From assembly GCA_905215195.1 (NCBI GenBank), contig CAJMPF010000007.1:1-19928 (forward strand): DNA of 19,928 nucleotides, in the 5' to 3' direction. Every line of letters begins with the position of its first letter. The stretch's first letter is position 1. Both the position numbers and the translations under genes were made by a program. This document shows positions 14,179-19,928 of this stretch, one piece after another. The notes under the pieces were generated by a model. That model had not been told where the DNA came from. It made no database searches and worked only from the letters and a program-made list of their open reading frames with translations. Source of the stretch: an uncultured bacterium (lineage in GTDB: Bacteria; Actinomycetota; Coriobacteriia; Coriobacteriales; Coriobacteriaceae).

Positions 14179-14904
14179 CTACGCAACATCCCAGGGCTGG
14201 AGTTCGTCGCCCAAGCGAACGATGCAGTCGTAGAGCACGGTGTGACGCTCGGCCGGGTTGGTATCCCGATGAAAATGCCCGTAGTACCAGCGCTTGTAGT
14301 CCAAGCGGTCTTCCAGCTCATCGAAAAATGCCGTAAGCCGATCAACGGAGGGGCAATTCCAGCCGGACGCTGGATAAAGCGTGGACGAAAGCATGCGCGT
14401 AGAGCAGGTGTGAGTGATCACGTAGTCGACCGTCCAGCCCACGCTGTCGAGCTTTGCCCGCGCCTCCTCAAAGTTGCGCTCGTCCGGCAGCTCCTGCGGC
14501 CACCAGCTGGAATACGGAATGCGGTATTCCTTGTCCACGCTCGTGGCGCCGCCCATGGTAAAGACCGTTGAGCCGTCGAGCTCAAAAACCTCACCGCGCG
14601 TCAGGCGTCGGATGGGCGAGGTGTCCGACAGACGCTGCGTCAGGCCGCCGTGCCACAGCTCCATGGGGCACTCCGACCAGTGATCGAAACGCTCGTGGTT
14701 GCCGTCGACAAACAGCACGGTATAGGGGCGCGACTCCAGCCAGGCGATGTCGGCACATTCCTCGGCAGAGAAATCCCACGGAAAGCCAAAGTCGCCCGCG
14801 ATGATGAGATAGTCGTCACTTGTCAGACCATCCCCAAGATCCCAGTCGCGAAGCTTTTGCATGTCGACGCCGCCGTGAATATCGCCCGTCACATAGACCG
14901 TCAT
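14179..14904 (-). CDS. Calcineurin-like metallophosphoesterase
   Basis: 241 residues. The binuclear-metal motifs appear in order: GDIHG (D8, H10), GDFG (D38), DGNHE (N69, H70), a His in VITHTC and GHFH near the C-terminus. It is probably a cytosolic Mn/Fe-dependent phosphatase or phosphodiesterase; the substrate is unknown. The start at 14904 puts the conserved strand and GDIHG right at the N-terminus; AGGGAAG lies about 11 bases upstream, slightly far. An ATG 12 codons earlier (14940) has no site. It converges on gluQ with only 15 bases between the stops. Confidence 0.9.
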   Translation of the reverse strand: MTVYVTGDIHGGVDMQKLRDWDLGDGLTSDDYLIIAGDFGFPWDFSAEECADIAWLESRPYTVLFVDGNHERFDHWSECPMELWHGGLTQRLSDTSPIRRLTRGEVFELDGSTVFTMGGATSVDKEYRIPYSSWWPQELPDERNFEEARAKLDSVGWTVDYVITHTCSTRMLSSTLYPASGWNCPSVDRLTAFFDELEDRLDYKRWYYGHFHRDTNPAERHTVLYDCIVRLGDELQPWDVA

Positions 14905-14989
14905 CGGATCACCACTTCCCTGTAAGTCGCTAGCCCACATTCTGCACGATCACTAAGTCAACCGTTCCAGCCCTTCCATCCTTTGGGAC

Positions 14990-15229
14990 CTACCCCTCGC
15001 TCTTCCATCCAAACGGGTCAAACACCCAAGAGATCAGATCGAGCACGCCGCCGGTCATCGTGGCGCCGGCAAGAGCCATGCAAACATGCAGAAAGCTGGC
15101 ACTTCGGAGCACGTCGAACGGCCCCAGAACAGCCAGCAGCGCGACCGCTGCGCCGGCTACGCACAGCGCGAGGCACGGCCCCGCGTCCTTTACGCACTTC
15201 TTTGCGAGATGCTTTGCGTTGTCACTCAT
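14990..15229 (-). CDS. Small two-helix membrane protein, unidentified
   Basis: 79 residues. A basic N-terminus (MSDNAKHLAKKCVKD) is followed by two hydrophobic helices (about 17-36 and 44-66) and a short polar tail ending FGWKSEG. The basic start and short loop suggest a hairpin with both ends in the cytosol. I do not recognise a family. AAGGAG lies about 10 bases before the ATG. Longer in-frame extension to 15379 is not supported. It lies about 85 bases upstream of the phosphoesterase gene on the same strand, without a clear terminator between, so they may be cotranscribed. Confidence 0.75.
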   Translation of the reverse strand: MSDNAKHLAKKCVKDAGPCLALCVAGAAVALLAVLGPFDVLRSASFLHVCMALAGATMTGGVLDLISWVFDPFGWKSEG

Positions 15230-15441
15230 CGGTATCGAACTCCTTAGAGGGTCGTTGTTCAGACGCATGCCGCCGCGGCAGAGCGGGGCGGCAGGGTAAG
15301 TGTCACATGCTGTGCGGACATCAATGGAGAAACCGCCTGCTCGACCAACCTTTGACGCCGTTTTGCACCGGCACCACATCCCCCGCTATCGAGGTCTAAT
15401 ACTTTTCCCACCGCTACCCAAAAACTCATCCAACATTAATC

Positions 15442-15469
15442 TTGGCTCAAGAATCGCTTAATCTATAAC
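15442..15469 (+). promoter_or_regulatory. Promoter of the DUF4342/two-component operon
   Basis: TTGGCT (15442-15447) and TATAAC (15464-15469) are separated by 16 bases, within an otherwise AT-rich patch. The leader would be about 88 bases. The 334-base gap 15230-15563 otherwise holds a GC-rich stem (GCCGCC 15269-15274 with GGCGGC 15287-15292) near the small membrane protein's start and nothing else I recognise. Confidence 0.55.
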
Positions 15470-15563
15470 CTGCACTATAGAGTTCGAACAAGGGGCGGGG
15501 CGGCGCCGCGCAACGCAGGCCGCCGAACGCAACGCTCGCGCCCATCGAACGAAAGGACAGGTC

Positions 15564-16106
15564 ATGGACGACCTCGAAAAAGTTGAAACCATCCGCACCA
15601 AGTGCAACGTGAGCTACACCGATGCCAAGGCCGCGCTCGACGCCGCCGACGGCAACGTTTTGGACGCCATCATTTGGCTCGAGTCGCAGGGCAAGACGCA
15701 GACCACATCGGCGCACGCCGCCACCGAGTCCGTGCCGGTCGATGAGCCCTCGGCCGAGATGGTCGCCGCGCAGGCAGCCTACGAGAAGTCGAGCGAAAAG
15801 ACCGACTTCTCCAAGAAGATGGACAGCGTGTGGGAGTACCTCAAAAAGCTCTTCCGCCTGAGCCTGGACACCAAGTTTATCGCCACGCGCCGCGATGCGA
15901 TCATCCTCAACATCCCCATCCTGATCCCCATCATCGCCCTGTTTGCCTGGGGCGCTACGATTTGGCTGATGCTGATTGGCCTGTTCTTTGGCATGCGTTA
16001 CCGCATCGACAGCGACGGCGACGTGCCCGGCAGCATCAACAACCTTATGAATCACGCCGCCGACGCCGCGGACGACATCAAGCAAAATCTGAACGACGAC
16101 AAGTAA
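15564..16106 (+). CDS. DUF4342 domain membrane protein with UBA-like N-terminus
   Basis: 180 residues. Residues about 5-42 (VETIRTKCNVSYTDAKAALD, then GNVLDAIIWLE) form a UBA/TS-N-like three-helix module, as found at the start of elongation factor Ts. A polar linker leads to a DUF4342-type region (about 85-148) with KKLFRLS, a conserved strand and one hydrophobic hairpin or two short helices (113-145). The C-terminal tail is acidic and helical (NHAADAADDIKQNLNDDK). The function of the family is unknown. AAAGGA precedes the ATG. The response regulator gene starts 18 bases after its stop, so the protein is likely made together with the two-component system and could be an accessory sensor or an output of it. 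Confidence 0.85.
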   Translation: MDDLEKVETIRTKCNVSYTDAKAALDAADGNVLDAIIWLESQGKTQTTSAHAATESVPVDEPSAEMVAAQAAYEKSSEKTDFSKKMDSVWEYLKKLFRLSLDTKFIATRRDAIILNIPILIPIIALFAWGATIWLMLIGLFFGMRYRIDSDGDVPGSINNLMNHAADAADDIKQNLNDDK

Positions 16107-16124
16107 TCGCAGACGGGGGCACAC

Positions 16125-16895
16125 ATGGCACGGATCCTGATCGTAGAGGACGAGGAGAAAATCGCCCGCTTTGTGACGCTCGAACTGGAGCACGAGGGCT
16201 ACCAGGTGGAGCACGCCGCCGACGGCCGCACCGCCGTGGACCTGGCGCTGGAGCGCGACTACGATCTGATTCTGCTCGATGTGCTGTTGCCGCAGCTCAA
16301 CGGCATGGAGGTGCTGCGACGCGTCCGCAAGCACAAGGATGTGCCGGTGATTATGGTCACCGCGCGCGATGCCGTGATGGACAAGGTGGCCGGGCTCGAC
16401 GCCGGTGCTGATGATTACCTGACCAAGCCGTTTGCGATTGAGGAGCTGTTCGCACGGATCCGCGTGGCGCTGAAGCGCTCGGAGGCCGTGCGGGCGGCTT
16501 CGGGCGTTGGCGGCGTTGGGGCCGGGGAGGGCGCTATGGGTGCCGCTGCGATACCCCCGGCTGGAGACTCGGCCAAGACCTCAGCCGCGCCCTCCCCCGC
16601 CGCGCTCACCGTGGATTCGGTCGCGCTCGATCCCGACCGCCGCGAAGTCACGGTCGGCGGCTCGCCCATCGTGCTGACCGCCCGCGAGTTCGACGTCCTC
16701 GCCCTGCTTATGGCACATGCCGAGACCGTGCTCACGCGCGAGCGCATCGCGCACGAAGCGCTGGGCTACGAATACGTAGGAGACACCAACAACGTCGACG
16801 TGCACATCGCGCACCTGCGCGCCAAGATCGAGGACGCCGGCGGCGCCCGCATCATCCAGACCGTGCGCGGGGTGGGCTATGTCTGCCGCGCGTAA
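16125..16895 (+). CDS. OmpR-family response regulator
   Basis: 256 residues. The receiver domain (1-118) has D9, phospho-acceptor D52 (LILLDVLLP), T79 and K101 (LTKPF). The winged helix (about 165-256) ends VRGVGYVCRA, with LTAREFDVLALL as the usual N-terminal strand and helix. The linker between them (about 121-162) is unusually long and Gly/Ala/Pro-rich. A GGGGGC site lies before the ATG. Its last 17 bases overlap the start of the kinase gene, so translation is coupled. It resembles ArlR/MprA-type regulators in overall layout, but the regulon is unknown. Confidence 0.94.
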   Translation: MARILIVEDEEKIARFVTLELEHEGYQVEHAADGRTAVDLALERDYDLILLDVLLPQLNGMEVLRRVRKHKDVPVIMVTARDAVMDKVAGLDAGADDYLTKPFAIEELFARIRVALKRSEAVRAASGVGGVGAGEGAMGAAAIPPAGDSAKTSAAPSPAALTVDSVALDPDRREVTVGGSPIVLTAREFDVLALLMAHAETVLTRERIAHEALGYEYVGDTNNVDVHIAHLRAKIEDAGGARIIQTVRGVGYVCRA

Positions 16896-18174
16896 CACCG
16901 AGGCCAAGCGCGTCACCTCCATCGCCCGCGCCATCAACTGGGGCTATATGTGGCGCCGCCTGGTGAGCTACGTCTGGCTCGATCTGCTGCTGATGGTGAT
17001 TGCGACGGCGATCCTCGTCTATGGATACAACCAGACGCTGCCCAACGGCGCGTTTACCGCAGGATGGATCCCCAGCGCCACCGTTCGCGGCATGTCGCTG
17101 ACGCCCGCGCGCGGCTGGGACCTGACAACGCTCACCTATACCGTCGAGCTTGCGCGTACCACCAAGACTTTCCCCCTCGCGCAGGACCTCGTCACGCTAT
17201 GGCCTCTCTACCTTGTCATTGTGGGTTGGCAGGTCATCAGCGTGCTCAACATGCTCGGCGGCGCCCGTCGCGTGCGCCGCACCATGGCACCGCTCAACGA
17301 CCTGGCCTTGCGCGTGGACGAGCTCGGCCGTATGCAGCTCTCCGGCGACAAAATGGAAACACTGGAGCAGGCCATCGAGCGCGCAAGCGTCGACTCGCCG
17401 AGCGTCACCACCGGCGACGCCGACCTGGCAAGCATCGAGGTCGCACTCAACCGCCTGCTGCGCCAGATGCAAGAGGCCAAGCTGCAGCAGATGCGCTTTG
17501 TCAACGATGCGAGCCACGAGCTGCGCACGCCCATCGCGGTGATTCAGGGCTACGTAAACATGCTCGACCGCTGGGGCAAAGACGACCCGGACGTGCTGGC
17601 GGAGTCTATCGCGTCCCTCAAGGCCGAAAGCGAGCACATGCAAGAGCTCGTGGAACAGCTGCTGTTTTTGGCACGCGGCGATGCCGGGCGCACGGTCCTG
17701 CGGCGCGCGCATACCAACTTGGCTGCACTGGTCAGCGAGGTATGCGAAGAATCGCAGATGATCGATACCGAGCACACGTATCGGCTGGCTTCTGACGCTG
17801 CGCTTGCCAGTGACCCGCGCTGCGACGCGCCCGTCGACGTGGCGCTCGTGAAGCAGGCTCTGCGCGTGATCGTGCAAAACGCCGCCAAGTACTCGGATGC
17901 GGGAACGACCGTCACATTTGGCATAACGCCGGATGCGGGCGCGGGCACGATCGACATAAGTGTTGAGGACGAGGGCATCGGCATGAACCAGGAATCCGCA
18001 GCTCACGCGTTCGAGCGATTCTACCGTGCCGACAACGCGCGCGAGGCCGGCGCACAGGGTTCGGGTCTGGGGCTTGCGATCGCCAAGTGGATCGTCGACA
18101 GCCACGGCGGCGTCATCGGTGTGACCTCGGTCGAAGGGGTCGGCAGCCGCTTTACGATTCGCCTGCCACGATAG
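16879..18174 (+). CDS. Membrane sensor histidine kinase, HAMP type
   Basis: 431 residues. Two membrane helices (about 33-50 and 105-126) flank an extracytoplasmic loop of about 55 residues, which would be the sensor. A HAMP-like linker (about 128-200) leads to the HisKA domain with FVNDASHELRTPIAVIQGY (H213), an N box (VIVQNAAKYSD), EDEGIGM, the FERFYRAD motif and GSGLGLAIAKWIV, ending in the standard GSRFTIRLP. All catalytic motifs are intact. It is the partner of the regulator whose gene it overlaps. The ATG lies inside the regulator's last codons, with GGGGTGG just upstream. A strong terminator follows at 18194-18226. Confidence 0.94.
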   Translation: MSAARNTEAKRVTSIARAINWGYMWRRLVSYVWLDLLLMVIATAILVYGYNQTLPNGAFTAGWIPSATVRGMSLTPARGWDLTTLTYTVELARTTKTFPLAQDLVTLWPLYLVIVGWQVISVLNMLGGARRVRRTMAPLNDLALRVDELGRMQLSGDKMETLEQAIERASVDSPSVTTGDADLASIEVALNRLLRQMQEAKLQQMRFVNDASHELRTPIAVIQGYVNMLDRWGKDDPDVLAESIASLKAESEHMQELVEQLLFLARGDAGRTVLRRAHTNLAALVSEVCEESQMIDTEHTYRLASDAALASDPRCDAPVDVALVKQALRVIVQNAAKYSDAGTTVTFGITPDAGAGTIDISVEDEGIGMNQESAAHAFERFYRADNAREAGAQGSGLGLAIAKWIVDSHGGVIGVTSVEGVGSRFTIRLPR

Positions 18175-18193
18175 GAAGCCCCTCGGCATAAAT

Positions 18194-18226
18194 AAAGGGA
18201 TAGGGCCACGCGGCCCTATCCCTTTT
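18194..18226. terminator. Strong bidirectional terminator
   Basis: Perfect 14-bp arms (18194-18207 and 18212-18225) around ACGC, with an A-run before and T-run after. It lies between the convergent kinase and VOC genes and can end both transcripts. Confidence 0.93.
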
Positions 18227-18249
18227 TGCCAGCTATGGCAGCTTGTGCG

Positions 18250-18624
18250 CTACTCGCGGCACAGGTGCACGGCGAAACCGGCGAACTCGCGCTTAAAGTA
18301 CACGAGCTTGGTACCACCGTCGGGCAGCAGCGCGCGCGACTCCTCGTTGACCTCGAGCCCACGCTCGGCAAACCACTTCTCAGCTGCATCGATGTCGTTG
18401 ACGGCAAAGCCGATGTGACCTTTGGTGCCACGACCGTTCTGCTTCATGATCTCGACCAGCGAATCGTTGAAGTACGAAACCGGGGTCTCGATGACGGGCA
18501 GGCCCATCATCGTCGAGAACAGCTCCGCGATCTCCAGGGCGTCTGCCGGGTCGGTGGCGTTAATGCCCACATGGGCAACGCGCATACCAAAGAGCTCTAC
18601 CGGGTTGGCGTTCTGCTCACTCAT
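18250..18624 (-). CDS. VOC-fold (glyoxalase-like) protein
   Basis: 124 residues, a single vicinal-oxygen-chelate domain. Candidate metal ligands are H18 (VAHVGI), E58 (SLVEIM) and H70 (GHIGFAV). At the C-terminus, where many VOC enzymes have a ligand Glu (xELx), this one has AVHL (H120). From memory, the sequence pattern MGLPV, GTKGHIGFAV and GFAVHL resembles the VOC domain fused to the C-terminus of some KDPG/KHG aldolases of Gram-positive bacteria; if so, this is a stand-alone version possibly serving sugar-acid metabolism. That link is inference. It starts 11 bases after the EIIB stop, with only a weak ribosome binding site, and ends before the terminator at 18194-18226. Confidence 0.87.
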   Translation of the reverse strand: MSEQNANPVELFGMRVAHVGINATDPADALEIAELFSTMMGLPVIETPVSYFNDSLVEIMKQNGRGTKGHIGFAVNDIDAAEKWFAERGLEVNEESRALLPDGGTKLVYFKREFAGFAVHLCRE

Positions 18625-18635
18625 GCAGTCAGCGC

Positions 18636-18923
18636 CTACTGAGCCATGACGTCGAGAACGGCCTTCTCGGCGGCAACGCGGTTCATGCCGGTCATGAAGG
18701 GCACGCCACTCACGTACGGGCAGGTGAGGCCCTCGGGGGCAACGGTGGTGGCGATCAGCAGGTCAGCGCCCTCGTCGCAGTAATCCTTGGCCTCGGAGAT
18801 GGCGCACTGCACGATCTCGTACTTGTCGGCATAACCGTTGGCGTCGAGCAGGGTAGCGACCTTCTGGGCAACGAGCGTGGAAGTAGCAGCGCCAGCACCG
18901 CAAGCCAAAACGATCTTCTTCAT
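18636..18923 (-). CDS. PTS EIIB component, galactitol (GatB) type
   Basis: 95 residues, the normal length for a free-standing EIIB. The N-terminus MKKIVLACGAGAATSTL holds the phosphorylated cysteine C8 in the P-loop-like CGxGxATS motif typical of the galactitol/lactose superfamily. EIIB takes phosphate from EIIA and passes it to the incoming sugar at EIIC. Neither EIIA nor EIIC is encoded in the window: the upstream neighbour is divergent and unrelated. GGGAG precedes the ATG. The VOC gene follows directly. Substrate is unknown. Confidence 0.9.
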   Translation of the reverse strand: MKKIVLACGAGAATSTLVAQKVATLLDANGYADKYEIVQCAISEAKDYCDEGADLLIATTVAPEGLTCPYVSGVPFMTGMNRVAAEKAVLDVMAQ

Positions 18924-19025
18924 AGGTAATGTCTCCCTTCATGGTTTACTTTAGGTAAGTGTACCGCAGCGAGCGATGGCACTCGGCCTCGATGAGCTTT
19001 TATGCCAGTTTGCTTGCGCGCTGCG

Positions 19026-19031
19026 TATAAT
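19026..19031 (+). promoter_or_regulatory. Consensus -10 element upstream of the helical-repeat protein gene
   Basis: A perfect TATAAT lies 55 bases before the ATG at 19087. The -35 region at the right distance (TGCCAG) is poor, so an activator or an upstream element may be needed. Confidence 0.5.
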
Positions 19032-19086
19032 ACATCCAGTACGTGTTGTCATACCGCTCGCTTTATGAGCGACTAAGGACCCTAAT

Positions 19087-19710
19087 ATGCCCGATTCCCG
19101 CACCCTCTGGACCGCCGTCGTTATCATCTGCATCGCCGTGTCGGTGTTCTTTAGCGTCAAAAAACGCACCACGTTTAAACGCCTGCAGCAATTGATGGCC
19201 GCCAAGCAGTGGGATGAGTTCGATCGTTTGCTCGACGGCAAACTCACCAGCATGCTGTACCCGCGCTACAACCGCGACTACCTGCGCCTGAACTCCTATC
19301 TGCTGCGCGAGGACCACGAGCACGCCAGCGAGATGTTTGACCTGCTGTTGGGACTCAACCTCCCCAAGATGCAGCGCGTCGACCTGGTGATTAAGGCCTT
19401 TAACTACTATGTTGGCCAGGAGGACCGCAAAAAGTCCAAAGAGCTGTTGCACGAGATCAAGGGCTTTGAGGGCGGTCAGGCCGAGGCAGTCGCGCACGAG
19501 TGCCAGCTGATGTACGACACGATGATCCTCAAGCGCCACAACGACATTCCCGAGCTGGAGCGCATGCTCGAGGATGTCGGCGACGACCCGGTCAAGCGCT
19601 GCCGCTTGGAGTACCTGCTGGCCCTGCAGTACCAGAACAAGGGCGACGAAGCCAAGTTCCAGGAGTTCCTGGAGAAGTCGGGCCAACACTCGATGGCCGT
19701 CAACGCGTAA
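19087..19710 (+). CDS. Membrane-anchored helical-repeat protein, unidentified
   Basis: 207 residues. One N-terminal membrane helix (about 6-24, LWTAVVIICIAVSVFF) is followed by KKR and a wholly helical, charged soluble region of about 180 residues. The spacing of aromatic and small residues (WDEFDRLLDGKL; YNRDYLRLNSYLLRE; MFDLLLGLNLPKM; FNYYVGQ; LEYLLALQYQNKGDEAKFQEF) looks like degenerate TPR-type helix pairs. The positive-inside pattern places the repeats in the cytosol. It may be an assembly or scaffold protein at the membrane; no family was recognised. AAGGA lies 8 bases before the ATG. tRNA-Leu follows 31 bases after its stop. Confidence 0.83.
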   Translation: MPDSRTLWTAVVIICIAVSVFFSVKKRTTFKRLQQLMAAKQWDEFDRLLDGKLTSMLYPRYNRDYLRLNSYLLREDHEHASEMFDLLLGLNLPKMQRVDLVIKAFNYYVGQEDRKKSKELLHEIKGFEGGQAEAVAHECQLMYDTMILKRHNDIPELERMLEDVGDDPVKRCRLEYLLALQYQNKGDEAKFQEFLEKSGQHSMAVNA

Positions 19711-19721
19711 CGGACGGCTTG

Positions 19722-19730
19722 TGCTAGACT
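19722..19730 (+). promoter_or_regulatory. Extended -10 promoter of tRNA-Leu
   Basis: TGCTAGACT is an extended -10 (TGn-TAGACT) ending 11 bases before the mature tRNA 5' end. No good -35 is seen, which an extended -10 can compensate for. Readthrough from the upstream gene is also possible. Confidence 0.45.
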
Positions 19731-19741
19731 TCTAGTCTCAC

Positions 19742-19826
19742 GGGGGCGTGGCGGAATTGGCATACGCAGGAGACTTAAAATCTCTCGCCGCAAGGATTGT
19801 GGGTTCGAGTCCCACCGCCCCTACCA
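19742..19826 (+). tRNA. tRNA-Leu(UAA)
   Basis: The full cloverleaf is visible. The acceptor stem GGGGGCG (19742-19748) pairs with CGCCCCT (19816-19822), with one G-U. The D arm is GCG...CGC with GG in the loop. The anticodon stem GGAGA/TCTCT encloses CTTAAAA, with anticodon TAA at 19776-19778. A long class II variable region (19786-19798) is followed by the T arm GTGGG-TTCGAGT-CCCAC. Discriminator A is followed by an encoded CCA (19824-19826). The UAA anticodon with a long variable region gives leucine. Confidence 0.97.
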
Positions 19827-19837
19827 TGTGATTGCTT

Positions 19838-19873
19838 ACGAGCCCGTGTCCCGTTGGGATGCGGGCTCGTTTC
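19838..19873 (+). terminator. Terminator after tRNA-Leu
   Basis: ACGAGCCCG (19838-19846) and CGGGCTCGT (19862-19870) pair perfectly, with an inner TCCC/GGGA stem, followed by TTTCGG and TTAT. The T-run is short but the stem is strong. Beyond it, to the window end, I see nothing recognisable. Confidence 0.75.
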
Positions 19874-19928
19874 GGCTTATAGGACAAAATGTGTGTCCAC
19901 GTTGGGGGCATCGGCGCAGGTCGATGCC

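Noticed and set aside
1..19928. CRISPR array, transposase gene or prophage
   Set aside because: No regularly spaced direct repeats, transposase motifs or phage structural genes were seen.

Overview
The window looks like a chromosomal segment of a Coriobacteriia member, most likely Collinsella or a close relative. The basis is a GC-rich sequence (about 60% or more by eye), strong GC bias at third codon positions, short intergenic gaps and the general character of the proteins. This is inference; there is no rRNA or other taxonomic marker in the window. All genes look intact except the one cut by the left edge.

Layout. 1-1584: the start of an unidentified Pro-rich protein (minus strand), then a D-2-hydroxyacid dehydrogenase gene bracketed by two related hairpin elements at 256-324 and 1460-1526. 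1585-3343: divergent uppP (undecaprenyl-diphosphatase, with an unusual acidic insert) and a universal stress protein gene. 3342-4941: a complete HipBA toxin-antitoxin module, lower in GC than its surroundings, with two perfect palindromic operators. 4984-6708: a Bce-type intramembrane-sensing histidine kinase and its response regulator, with no adjacent ABC transporter. 6887-9307: an unidentified cytosolic protein and purH, separated by a terminator. 9585-10226: a GNAT acetyltransferase.

10227-10708 is a gene-free stretch made of dispersed repeats and a 220-bp nested inverted-repeat element. It is followed by a large DUF2207 membrane protein gene (minus strand). 12647-13161 is a second gene-free stretch, holding more copies of the same short repeat, a GC-rich block with a pseudoknot-like pairing pattern and a strong orphan terminator. 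Then come gluQ (glutamyl-Q tRNA(Asp) synthetase, possibly leaderless), a calcineurin-like phosphoesterase and a small two-helix membrane protein. 15442-18226 reads as one transcription unit: promoter, DUF4342 membrane protein, OmpR-type regulator, HAMP-type histidine kinase, terminator. 18250-18923 is a two-gene unit pairing an orphan PTS EIIB with a VOC-fold protein. The window ends with a membrane-anchored helical-repeat protein, tRNA-Leu(UAA) and its terminator.

Functional themes are cell-envelope maintenance and sensing (uppP, the Bce-type pair, DUF2207, the second two-component pair), stress or dormancy (usp, hipBA), purine synthesis, tRNA modification and sugar uptake or catabolism. No classical mobile-element transposase, CRISPR array or rRNA gene is present. 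The least explained material is non-coding: the covarying hairpin pair, the nested inverted repeat and the structured block before gluQ.
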